Assembly (NCBI GenBank): GCA_039111635.1
Contig: JBCAQO010000003.1
Span: 124,001 to 188,000, forward strand
Direction of reading: 5' to 3'
Source: Heterobasidion occidentale
Taxonomy: Eukaryota; Basidiomycota; Agaricomycetes; Russulales; Bondarzewiaceae
Length of the DNA: 64,000 nt
How positions within the stretch are numbered: the first letter of the stretch is position 1; each line of letters opens with the position of its first letter. Positions 10,495 to 21,312 of this stretch are shown here, piece by piece. The position numbers and the translations under genes are program-made. The notes beneath the pieces were generated by a model. It saw nothing but the letters and a program-made list of their open reading frames with translations, ran no database searches and was not told where the DNA came from.

Positions 10495-12950
10495 TCAAGC
10501 TCCCCGATGTCGGAGGCGTCCTGTCTGCACCAGGAGCACGAGATCGAGTAGCCAGCGCAGCTGCGCATGCGAATGGCCGACCTTGGTGAGGACCGCCATG
10601 AACGCCAGGTATGTCGTGGTGTCTGCGGGCTCTTTGTACCCCTCACGGATCACATAGTCGTTCTCTCGGAGGAGTAAACTCTCGTGCATCCAGTCCAAGA
10701 GCTTCGCGACCAAGATCCACTCACTCTTCCATGAGTCTGTGCACCTCAGGTGAGGGCCAATAAGCGATCGCGGGTCCATGAGGCGCTGCTTCTCCCTTGC
10801 AATGCTGCTGGGACTGGAAGCGTTCCAATCGCCCAGCGGACCCAGCGGCGGCCGTGGAATGAGGTGGGTATCTTTGTACCGGATGCAGACCCAAAAGAGG
10901 ATCCAGACGAAGGCCTCGAGGTCATACCGGTAAATTTGCTGGTATCCTTCCTTCGTCGCGAGCCTGAAGAGCGCATCCCGCGCCATAAACAGCACAGTTC
11001 CCGTCAGTTCGCCCCGCTTCTCCGGAGACTCGCCCACCAAGGTCGCAAGGTCCCAGTCATTCATCACCCCGTAGTACTTGTCGTTCGTGCGCCGGAGCAT
11101 CAGATTAGCCAAGCTAGGGTCGTTATGTCGGACGCCCTTCGTCCACAGCACGTAGTGGCCTGCATCCCATCTGTCAATGGACGACCGTCTACAGCAGAAC
11201 GGAGACACGCACATTGAATGCATCCAAGCCAGGCAGCAACAAATTGTTCCCCACAGAGCATGGTCAGGGGATAGAGTCGTCGAAAGAGCGTCACCCGAAG
11301 CACTCGAGGCTCCTTCGGACTGTGTAAGGACTTGGTCACACCGACAGCCTTGCGAATGGTCCCGGTCGAGTAGCCAAGGTCATACGAGCAAAGTAAGTCT
11401 GGAAGATGATTCTCGACGTAGCGGTTGCCTTTCCCGTACGTCTTTGCCCGGGCTAGCACGGTCTGCTCGCTCCATCGCCACGTCTCCGGCCAAGACAGCT
11501 TGACGACGAGCGGGATGTGGTCGAGGCTATCTCCCGTCACGGGTTGACGAGATTGACTCGTAGCACCTACCACACGCGTCGCCCGTCCACGCAGTCCCCA
11601 TCGACCATAGAGGAGTTCCTTGGGATTGATCTCGACTTTGGTACCCTCGTTCGAACCAGAAGCCGGAAATTGGAACTCAAAAGGCGACGCTTGGATGGCG
11701 ACGTTCACCTCATCAGACGTGGCAGCATCGTGGAATCTGTGAGCATTCGGATTTAGAACTGTGTTGATGCCCCAGTCCTCGAGGGTGAATCTCTGGAAAG
11801 CGAGAAGAAGGACCAAGAAACGCGGCAGATCCTGTATGAAGTTCATTGCCTCAGAGCGGATGATTCCCTGGCGATCGTACCACCAGATCGTAGCCATATC
11901 GTCTGTGTTTGAGAGATGAATCGAAATTCTGAGCAAGTCAAGCTGTGAACTCACCGACGATGTGCATGTTGATGACGTGGTTGACACTCAAAGCGCTGTT
12001 TAACATATTAGTCGCACAAATTCCGCATCGGGTGTGTGATTGCTGCAGGTCCGATTTAGAGAAAGGTATGCGAGTGTTTGATTCTTCGGTCATCTGTGTA
12101 TTTGTTTCCCATTGAGCTAACTTCTTGGGATGAGAAACTGATAGATCGTGGTGGGGCGTGTTACTGTACTGCGGCGGTGGTCGTGGGATGGCTGTGGGGT
12201 AATATGCCATGTCTACGGCAGACAGAACATCGGGCCACACGAATCCATATGATGGCAGATGTTGGCAAATTCTCGATCGCCATGGTCCAGGATACATTTT
12301 GGTGTTCATTCGATGCGCGTCTTGCAGAAGCAAGAGAGGTTATGATGACGAAGCATCTATGGGGAATTTGTTCCTCGCGATCACTTTTGAGAGTCAGTAT
12401 ATCACGTGTCCAATGAAAGAGGATATCATCAGGAGACGGGCCCCGCAGAGGCGGGTAGTCGAGTATGCTCAATTTGCGTAGAGCGTAGTTACAGATGCCA
12501 ATGAACGATACCTGCCGTGCCTCCATCAGCCTCAAGGCACGGTGTTCAGGTTTATCTGTCTCTGTGAATGCGCAGCTGAGGAGAAGAGAAATATCAATAT
12601 ATTGTAGCAATCCATGAATCAGAACACACACTAAGCATGTAAGAGCGTCTGCATCTCTTGTTCGTTACAGATCGGAAGCATCTTGTTGAGACATTGCTGC
12701 AGCAGCGTGTCCTGGTCGATTTTGGATCGATCTTCACTATCAATAACACACTGCATAAGGAAGTACTTGAGGAGCTGGTCGAGCCCGCAGGTGTCGTGTT
12801 GTATGACCTGGTTCATTGTGTTCGCGGCGTCCTGGTTAAAGCTTGCAAAGACAGAAAGCCATGAATTTGCCCCATGATACGACGCTCCATATATGATATT
12901 TCGACTCACAGTGAGCTATGGTAGTCATCGCGACTGCACAATATCGTCAT
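10495..12950 (-). pseudogene. FunK1 fungal-type protein kinase, copy A (frameshifted)
   Basis: Minus strand from ATG at 12,950 (MTILCSRDDYHSSL, then a GTGAGT donor) to TGA at 10,495, with the same five-exon plan as intact copy C. It contains PLVVKLSWPE (ATP-site Lys), RHNDPSLANLMLRR (catalytic loop) and NDWDLA (metal-binding loop). The Lys and both Asp positions are kept. In exon 3 the frame breaks at AIENL near 12,270: copy C reads VENLCQRHPSNGFVWPDV, but here two bases are missing, so GFVWPDVLSAV continues in another frame. This makes copy A a likely pseudogene unless the deletion is a sequence error. FunK1 proteins are an Agaricomycete-expanded kinase family. Confidence 0.8.
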
Positions 12951-13092
12951 CTTTGAGGGTCGTTCAAATCTGGCGGGATCGAGGTCTACGATACTAAGTT
13001 ACGAAGGAGAGCGCCCGTGACCTCCCGTGACCCAATGAGGGCATTCCGAGCACGTGCGCCCATCTATCACGGGAACGACGACGACGACGACG
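12951..13092. promoter_or_regulatory. Short divergent spacer between FunK1-A and the deacylase relic
   Basis: The two start codons point away from each other across 142 nt. The same pair faces outward across 119 nt at 55,944-56,062. A GAC microsatellite (13,077-13,092) touches the relic start codon, and a matching run sits at the same place in the intact copy. A shared bidirectional promoter is likely. Confidence 0.5.
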
Positions 13093-14095
13093 ATGGCCCG
13101 TCTGCTGCCCGCCATCGCCACCAGCTTAAGCCTTGAGCACATGTGCGGTGCGGTGCTAGAAAAATGGCTTGCAGACAGGCATGTGCCCACAGCGCCGCGA
13201 GAACCCGCTTCTTGGCAAGCGGATGTGCACCCGCTCGGGCTCTCCACCGCGCGCTCCGTACTCGTCTCTTGTGCCGATTTTGCACTGCGTGCCCCGGCGG
13301 AGGCACGCTCGTACTACGTCCCGCTGCCCAATGACGACAATGACAACGGTGCCGCGAGCGGAAGGGAACAGGGCGACCGCGCGTTCGTGTTATTCGTCGC
13401 GTAGGGCGCTGTCCGCGGTGAGGCCGACCTCACCATCCGAACGTGGCGTGCTGAAGCTTGATGTCACGTTTGGCTATGCACCGCTGCACCACCAGCATCT
13501 TCCCCAGCAGAAGTACCGCCGTCGCCGCCGACGTGCACTGCCCTCGCAGCCGACGTGCACTGCCCTCGCAGCCGACGCCCTTCGAGGACTCCCCCACCCG
13601 CGCCCCGTTCCTGTGCCCGAACGAGCGGGCTGACAAGGGCGAGGGGGTAGTGCTATTCGCGGCGCGTGTCCCGCCCGTTATAGAAGGTCTGGATAGCGCG
13701 CAGCGACGGGGTGTATGTTTTGCGCGCGGACGGCAGGGTTGGGCTGCGGGCGGATTCGTTGAGCAGCCGGGGGCAGGGGCAGAGGCAGCAAGCGAGATTG
13801 TCGTACTTGTTGCTTCGTGCTGTTTTGTGGCGCTCTGTTAGGCCGCCGCTGACGACGATCACAACGACGACCGCGCGCCCGCGCGCGAAGGGCTGATGTA
13901 CAGGGACATCGAGATCGTGCTCGCGCTACCGCAGCTCCTGGAGAGCGCGCTCATCGCGAATCGCTTGCCACCCACCTTCTATCTGGGTCGTGTGATGGTG
14001 TGCATCAATCTGCCTTCTGCCTCCGTTTCCCGGGTCTCTGACCCTCCCGCCCTCTTCTTCCTCATCGAAGCAGGCATCCTCAATGTTGTTCAATA
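13093..14095 (+). pseudogene. GPI inositol-deacylase relic with internal deletion
   Basis: From ATG at 13,093 it reads MARLLPAIA, the same start as the intact deacylase (ATG at 55,943). It then jumps directly to SLSLEHMCGAVLEKWLAD, which in the intact gene lies more than 1 kb downstream. The lipase part (including AHSMGG) is deleted. Further on it matches in pieces: PLGLSTARSVLVSCADFALRA.EARSYYVPLP, VVLFAARVPPVIEGLDSAQR and LPQLLESALIANRLPP. Stops and frame changes lie between them, including a 22-bp tandem duplication. Similarity fades at about 14,090. It cannot make a working enzyme. Confidence 0.85.
13529..13572 (+). repeat. 22-bp tandem duplication inside the deacylase relic
   Basis: The unit cgacgtgcactgccctcgcagc occurs twice head to tail (13,529-13,550 and 13,551-13,572). 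The intact gene has the corresponding sequence once. The extra 22 bp shifts the frame, so it is one of the inactivating lesions. Confidence 0.85.
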
Positions 14096-14934
14096 GCGTC
14101 TCTTTGTCGGTGCCGACAGAGCATATCTCCGCAAGACCGTTTGCGGGTGTTAGGGTGTCGTACGACAGGTGGGAGGGTGCCGAGGGTGGTTCCAGTGCGG
14201 TGCACTCCTCATGTTACGCCGACATGAACTGTGTGCGTGGGCGAGAAAGGGCGGGAGATGCCTTGGTCAGTGGTGGATGCCAGGACTTGGAGAAAGCGAC
14301 TGAACGCAAATCCAAAATTTCTGGCAGTATGTCACCGGGCCAAGCATTCAACCATCCTTTAATTATTGCTGATCGCCCCCGTATCCATTGTAGACCTCCA
14401 GGAGAACGCAACGTTGCGCTGATCAAAACGTACAGCAGATATCGATTGAGGCGTGCGGGTCGTCAGGCCGTCAGGCGACACTGCCCGCAGTGCCGCCCGC
14501 CCGAGCGCACCTCAGCTGCACGTGCTGCCCGATGCGCGAGGCGTTCGCCTTTTCGTCAGCGTTTTGACTGACTATCACATTTTTCTTTTTAGTGTAAGGC
14601 TACTCATCGGCTGTCCGCTGCTCTCTACCCGAGCGGCATATGTCAGGAATTTCGAAGCATGTGTCGAGATAACTCTCTCGGTCGAAAGGCCAATGCAACT
14701 TTAGGGGAACGGTGTCATCGAGATGCGATCATATGCGTGTTCCGACGTATTGCGATCTGTTACAAAGTACGTACTTCCGAGCCCTTCCTATACGATGTCC
14801 GGCGCTGTCGTTGTACAAAGGCTGCGTCATTCGTGTAATATTTACTACAGCGTCAAATCCGAACTGGAATAGAAAATCATTAGATGAAATGCCTGAATTA
14901 TGTCTGAATCCACGCACGATCGTCGAACCTACAT
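14096..14934. other. Intergenic region
   Basis: No supported gene. About 14,750-14,775 (gcgatctgttacaaagt) resembles 35,405-35,425 (gcgatctcttacaaagtg), another small sign of shared duplicated DNA. The open frames here have no recognisable protein content. Confidence 0.35.
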
Positions 14935-17900
14935 TCAAGACCAGCTTCGTCGCCTGCTACTGCGTGCGTCCGGAGCTTTCGCAGTCCCATCCAGCGTCAT
15001 CGAGTTCATTTTTGGAAGCCGAGCAATGTACTCTTCCGAATGCGCCTCGGACGGCATGGTGTAGAGTCGCGCACCGGCATCCCACAATATCTTCGCTACG
15101 CGAGAATTCTGTGGCCGATAACGATGAGGAGCCAATACTGCCTGCAACGCGCTCCCGTGCCTTCCTCCTTGTGTGTTGACAGCAGCACCTTGGCCCAGCA
15201 GCAGTCGCACAATGGTTTCGTGACCACCGTCAGACGCTGCTTGCAGCGCATTCCTGAAGTATCCTCCTTGCGCGTTGATGGCGGCACCTTGATCCAGCAG
15301 CAGTGCACGATTTTTTCGTGACCACCGTCAGACGCTGCCTCCAGCGCATTCCCGAGATATCCTCCTTGCGCATTGATGGCGGCACCTCCATCTAGCAGCA
15401 GTTGCACAATGGATTCGTGGCTACTGGTAGACGCCACCTGTAGCGCATTCCCATACTGTCCTCCTTGCGCGTTAATATTGCCACCTTCGGCGAGTAACCA
15501 TCTAGAAAGATTCAGAAATCCTGCACTGCATGAATAGTACAGAGGGTCAGGGATAGTGATGGCTTCACGATGCCATTTGGGGGATCCCAGCTTTGATCCA
15601 AATCGTACATCCTGATCCAATTTAGAAAATGTGCCCGCCGGGGCAGATGAAAGAACTCTTGTGCCAGATCTTGTAGAGGCTGATGAGTATCGGGGCCCTG
15701 CTGCTGGAAATGGGAAACCCAATGTCGTGCCGCATATAGAGCTAGAGCGACATCCATGTCTGTTTTCATCCTGTTCTCGTCCAGCTCATCTGTGTCGAAT
15801 CGCATCAGATATACGAGGCATGTTATGGCAATCGACCTGTTGGCGAGCTCGGCATTGACACTGTAATTACATGCTCTACCTGTTCGAATCCGTTTAGACT
15901 CCAAGTATTCTTTGACAGAGAAGTGCGCCAATCGGAGAATTCGAGCTGCGAGTGTTTCAAGAGGAAATTCAGGGCGCCATTGATCGAACGTCGGATCATC
16001 AGCGGCACCTGGACTGTTGACAGAGAGACCAAACTGCCACATACTTTGAGCACGTCCGATAGATCGCGCATGCGGCTCTCAGAGTCGTAATGCGCCTGTC
16101 CTTCAGAATCTATGGCCACTGTGACGACCTCGGCGAGTTCGCCAAGCAGCATCGGCCGTTCCGAGAAGCACAGGAATTGCAAGATTCGATGAAACCTCTC
16201 TTTTCGGTGATCAGGGATACTTTGGAGGATGCGCTCATACGTCTCATCTAGTGTTTTTGGCAGATTTTTTAGAGCTGTCTTGAGATCCGCAACCGTGACG
16301 CAGTCTCGCAGACTGTCCAGTTGACAGTGCACCCATCGGAACCTTGGTAAAGAGGTTCCTATCAGCGCTCAATTTGTTGCGATAGTTGTGACATCGACGT
16401 ACATTCCATTTGAACGTTTGACCAGAGTGTCTTTGATCAACGCCTTTTCCGTAGGTCCCCATTTATTCAGGTGGGGGTCGTCCTTCAGCATGTTGTCAAG
16501 GTATACCTGAATATCGTTCTTGATGCGTGATGTTGCGTCATGAAGATCAACGTGATGAGCACGAGGGAAAGGCTTTATCCTCTCCTTGATTTCCTGCTCA
16601 GGTCGACTTGCAGCAAGAACATGAAGAGGCTCCAGATCCCAGCCTTGTATGTCGGCCAAGAATCTGAGTACATCTGTTCGCTCTGATCCAACGCACTCGT
16701 CCAGTCCATCAAGAACAACATAAGTCTCGCTGAAGGAGCCGGCGCTCTTCTTCAGAACGTCGAGCAGTTCGTCCACTGTTGGCTGCCGTGAGCCGTCGTT
16801 GGTCCGCTTGTACAGGTCAATCAACGGGCCAGGACATTGTTGAAAGAGTTGAAAGACAAGCGAATGCAGCATATTTCGATGGATCAGCTTCTCGGAGTCG
16901 TTGAAGTCGAAGTAGAAATACGCTAGCGCGACAGAGGAATCGACTCGAGCTTTGAGAGTTTCGACGACCGTAGAGCTATCGTATCAAATGTGCATCAGTC
17001 ACGTTGAAAGTATGTAGCTACATGACAGCCTCACCAAACGATTGTCTTGCCATTGCCAGCTATATACACCTGTCATGAAAATCCATCACAAAAAAAGTGA
17101 AAGCTTGTGGACTTACGTATACCATGGATCCACAGGAACGAGCCTGCGGTCTTCGTCCAGTGGACAAAATCCTCTCTGCGTATAAACCAGTCGCCAGTTC
17201 CAACCTGTCGTGTTTCAATGGCTGTATTGTAGTCGTGGTGGGATCAGGTGGCTTGAGCCACGAGTAGATCATCTGTCGAAGACCATCATCTATATTGTGG
17301 ATCTTCAATGAGATATAGATAATAATCGTTCGTAAATAAAATCATACTTCTGATAGCTATCACATTGTCATGAATCTCGGCAGCGACCATAGGGACCTCC
17401 CGGTTGATGAATGTTTGCAGTTTCCCCATCGCATCTGTTACCTCCGTAGACTTCCTGAAGAGTAACTTCAAGTATTGAACTAGAACTACCATCAGCACGC
17501 TATCGATTGAAAAGTGGATGATCTTACTGAAACGGGTCTTTTTTATCCACTTCGTGGCTACTCCGAGAACCACGAGCACCTGAGCGAGAACGTCGACAAT
17601 GATTTCCTTGAGTTTTTCAGTGATGTTTTGTTTGATGTAAACATCCAGACGTCCCATGAAGCCCTTGAGCTTCTCGAAGATCTCGTGATCATGTTATAAT
17701 TTCCACCGACATCCTTGGCAGTCTAGATAGATGACGGCTATGAGATGCATTCATAAACGAAAACCAGCACACATACCTTCAGCAGTACTCGAATGGCAAC
17801 AGAGACCGCTTTCGCTGGTGGGAATGCCTGATATTGTCAAAGTTGTATGTGGTCGCGGAAATCTGGGCAGAATTGGTGCTCACTGTCGCGAGATCCTCTC

Positions 17901-18908
17901 GGACAACATTTGAGAACGCATTCGCCATATTGAGAACTGACTCAATTGCACTCCGAAGTCTCTCGCCCTTCTTCCGATACTGCTTGAATCTGTTCAGCTC
18001 GATGTCGAGGATCCCAAACAGTGCATCAGGGGAATCGGCTTCCAGCTCGCCTTCAATGAGATAGTAACTCTTCGTGTGTTGGTTGTAGGTGGCGATCGCT
18101 CGATCCCATATCACGAGACAGTCTAATCCAGAATGTGGAGTGGGCGTATTCGACGAAGTGGTCTGTGGAAACTCCTGGTCGAATATAGTTCGTAATTTTT
18201 CCATCGCACTCGTCACTTCTGTGTTCTTCCTCGAGATTGCTTTCAAACACCATCAGCCGTTCTGAAGGATGAATATTGGGATCTCTTACCTATCCTATTC
18301 TGCTTCATCCGCTTCGTGGCCACTCCGAGCACCACGAGCAGCTGCCCAAGGATGTCGACGATGATTTTCTTTAGAGGTTCCGTGATCTCTTGTTGATTAT
18401 AGTCATTCAGCCGTCCAATGAAGCCGTTGAGCTGCTCGAACATCCCAATGACCGTGTCATAGTCCGCACTGACATCCTTAGCAGCCTAGATTGACGACGG
18501 CATTGAGACTCATCCTCAAACGAGGACCGGAGCACATACCCTTAGCAACACCCGAATGGCGACCGAAACCGCTTCCGCGGGCGGGGATGCCTATTATAAC
18601 CAAAGTTAGGCATACATCTCAGAAATATGGGCAGGCGCAGTGCTCACCGTCACTAGACACTCTCCAATCGTCTTTGAGGACACAATCACCAGGTCGAGAA
18701 CGGGAAGAATCGCAGCTCGCAGGTCTGTCCTCTTCTTCTGATATTTCTTGCGACCTTTTAGCTCCACGTCGAGGAGTCTAAACAGAGCATCGGGAGAATC
18801 ATCCCCGAGCCAGAATTCAAAATAGTCGCGCTCGGTGTCTTCTTTGTATTTCGTGAGCGCTGCTATCCAGACCTCCTGGAATTGCGATCCTGGATTTAAA
18901 TTCGGCAT
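14935..18908 (-). pseudogene. NACHT-ankyrin protein with duplicated N-terminal module (frameshifted)
   Basis: Minus strand from MPNLNPGSQFQEVW (ATG 18,908). The first N-terminal module (18,908-18,243) is followed by a second of the same type (18,110-17,290: ADSPDALFGILDIELNRFKQ, then VLAQVLVVLGVATKW). Next come WLKPPDP, Walker A AGNGKT after an intron (about 17,050), NACHT with Walker B VVLDGLDEC (about 16,700), a helical region (LPKTLDETYERIL) and LRLAHFSVKEYLESK. The C-terminus has about four ankyrin repeats with INAQGG. Such proteins are NLR-like STAND ATPases implicated in fungal non-self recognition. Frame breaks against the paralogue or its own repeats occur at about 17,235, 16,020 and 15,305, each consistent with one lost base. 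As read, it cannot make the full protein. Confidence 0.75.
15184..15486 (-). repeat. 99-bp ankyrin-coding tandem repeats
   Basis: Three units of about 99 nt (33 codons) begin near 15,190, 15,289 and 15,388. They share the blocks cagcagcagt.gcac, cgtcagacgctgc, cagcgcattcc and ctccttgcgc.ttgatggcggcacc. The middle unit is one base short: cagcagcagtgcacga, where its neighbours have one extra base after cagcagcagt. That puts the following ankyrin repeats out of frame. Confidence 0.75.
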
Positions 18909-19259
18909 TTTGACCGTTCAGTCGGACAGGTGAGAGGAGAAGGTGAGGGATGCTGGGCTACAGAACAACGTGTACACAGGAGACCCTAGAAACAGCCACG
19001 AGGAGCAAGCGCTGCTCCGGAACTACAACGAGTTGAATGCCATGACAGTATTACATGCACAGGAATGTGATACCTTAGTTTTTACTCGACAACCAAGTCG
19101 GGAGTGAAATGCTGGAACACACTTGGATTGTCGAAAGGACTGTAAGATTAATGACAATCAATTCATGTCCGTTGGTAATGGAGGAACGATAGCTAGATCC
19201 TGAGGTTCGACGACGCATAGTCAGTCCTCAGCACTCTCCGTTCTCAGTCCCATTCGGAT
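18909..19259. other. Intergenic spacer between divergent NACHT gene and unit X1
   Basis: About 350 nt with no open frame of note. It should hold the promoter of the NACHT-ankyrin gene to its left. I see no clear motif. Confidence 0.3.
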
Positions 19260-20960
19260 TTCTGTCGCCATGAAAATGCACACTACTTACCTAGCGCTGA
19301 CTATCCCCCTGTATTTCTCTTCACTATCGCCCCTGGTGTCTGGTCGAGAGAATCAGAAACGTGTGCATTTGAGTGTCGGCGTAGGTACGTGTGATCTTGA
19401 ATCATTTTCTGATGCACAAAGAAAGCACAGAAAGGTTAGGACGCTAACTCACTGCTGGTTCGAGGAGACATCACGTGCGCCGCTGATGGCTCCGCGAATC
19501 TGGTCTCCAAGATGTTCTCCTCGCCGCCCACACACTCGCCCTCACCGCCTCTGACGGCGAGCGAGCTAGACGTTGTTGCATCTGAGCTGTTTCAAGCAAG
19601 AGCTCTCGGTTCCTGTCAACAGCCTTTTCGACCTCGCAAACGGCAAACCCCGAGGCTCCCACCCGGCCGAGCACCTCTCTCAACATCGGCGTGTCGAAAC
19701 TACTACAGTGCCAGCACAGTCCACTGCTCTATCGGTGCCATCCGCAGTACCATACCCGCTGCTCAACACATCTTCCAAGGATCCTCCCAACCCTACCCTC
19801 TGCATCTATGTCTATTACATCATTGGGCTTTTTATCGCCCGTACCCGCACCCGCTTCCACATAGCGCACCTTCTCCCTGGAGAAGGCTAGGCCCGACACA
19901 GCTGTCATGGCACAGGAGGTGCAGAGCGTTGCGGATGAGGCTGGGCTCTAGGATTCTTGTGCGATGGTGGGTGCTCCTTACCCCTTCCTTCTATCACCTT
20001 CATCATTCATTGTACTCGGCCTAAGGGCCTCTCAAATCATCTTCGATCGTTCGTCAAGTAGACGCTGGCAAGAGGGCTATGGAAAGCAAACTTCTCTACC
20101 TCTCCAGCACCACCGATGCGCGCAACGTGGACAAAGAGGCTAAGGACGCTGGCTGCGAGACCTAGTACCTGTTCCCTCAATTCAACACCGCAGGAGTACA
20201 CGAAGAAACAAGATGTCGATTTTGGACGCATTTAATGTGAGACCAGCACCCCTCGCTGCGCCATCGTCGATGCATCCGCCTGTCACCCTTATGCTCCCTC
20301 TACGCTCAGTGACCATCACTGCCGCACTGGTCTTGCATTCTCGTCTTGTGCTCCTGAACACGACGTTTCGAGTCTCGGTTCATGCGCGAGGGTCAGACGC
20401 GCGAGCAACTCAGACTGCAGGCGTCGGGAAGATGGACGATCCCGCGATAGGGAGAGGGAAGGCGGGCTTTGAAGAGTTCAAGGACAAGCGGACACCGTGC
20501 GTGGGTTTAAGGGACCGTGTTGTGCTGTCTGTATGTGCGTGGCGAGGATGCGACCGTTGAGCATCGCATCGGGCTACCGAGCAGACTATGGACATGGGCC
20601 GTCGTTCATCGCCTGCGGATCCTGATCTCATCGCTGGCAAAGCCAACTGGGTCGCGATACCATACTACACGGCTAATGTCAGCTTTCTCTCCTCCTCGTC
20701 ACCTGTGCGCTTCGCCTCCCCAGTCCCCACGCCCACGCTATACACCGTGCAGCTGCACGGGCAGCTTCGATGCACGCTAGTGACGATTGCACCGCCTGTC
20801 GTCGAGTTTCGTGTTCATGCACCAGGGGATCCGCATTTGCTTTCGGAATCTCTTCATATCTGCTCGGGCAATCTGTGGACTTCTGTGGATCGTCTCGCGG
20901 GATTATTTTTGGAGGCCAGATGGAGGTGAAGTTGCAAGCCCGCGGACGCTGATACAGCCG
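19260..20960 (+). pseudogene. Unknown unit X, copy 1 (decayed)
   Basis: I do not recognise the family. The stretch aligns by eye with X2 at about 30,690-32,310 on the same strand. Shared traces include EETSRAPLM, a SSPP.HSPSPP stretch that in another frame gives LLAAHTLALT, IGVSK, RPAPL.AP..M.P..T.M.PLRSV, and LHGQL near the end. Coding traces switch frame repeatedly in both copies and stops are frequent. It is either a dead gene or a transcribed non-coding unit. A short start-like peptide (MKMHTTYLALTIPLYFSSLS at 19,270) looks like a signal sequence but is not shared with X2. Confidence 0.4.
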
Positions 20961-21312
20961 GTTCGTTTCAGCGCAGCTGTTGTGCTCGCCTCCTCTTCTG
21001 ATTCCTCGCAGAACATCGGTTCACCGTTCCCCGAGCAGGTGCGCCGACGACTCCCATGCTGGTGGCGTGTGCGTATGGAGAATAGGCGCTGTGGAAGCTG
21101 GCAGGTGCTAGAAATGCATGTGTGCTGATCCACGCACGCTGGCCAGATCCTATGATAGACGATCTCCTCGAGAAGCATCGAATTGTTGCGGCGCTGGGCT
21201 GAGTTCCAAGTCGCGACATTGAAAGCATCGTCATATCGTCTCCTTGTCACCCCTTCATCATACATAACGCGCGAAGTCCATACCACCCATTGACCCTTGA
21301 TATCGAAACCAG
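20961..21312. other. Presumed 5 prime region and promoter of the MYND-SET gene
   Basis: No clear gene. The first exon of the MYND-SET gene must lie here, because the MYND frame is closed by a stop at 21,291-21,293 and a good acceptor (aaaccag) precedes 21,313. I could not place the start codon. Confidence 0.35.

Noticed and set aside
13077..13095. GAC repeat as a possible promoter or regulatory microsatellite
   Set aside because: A matching run is present beside the intact deacylase start codon, so it is simply part of the duplicated spacer. There is no evidence of its own function.
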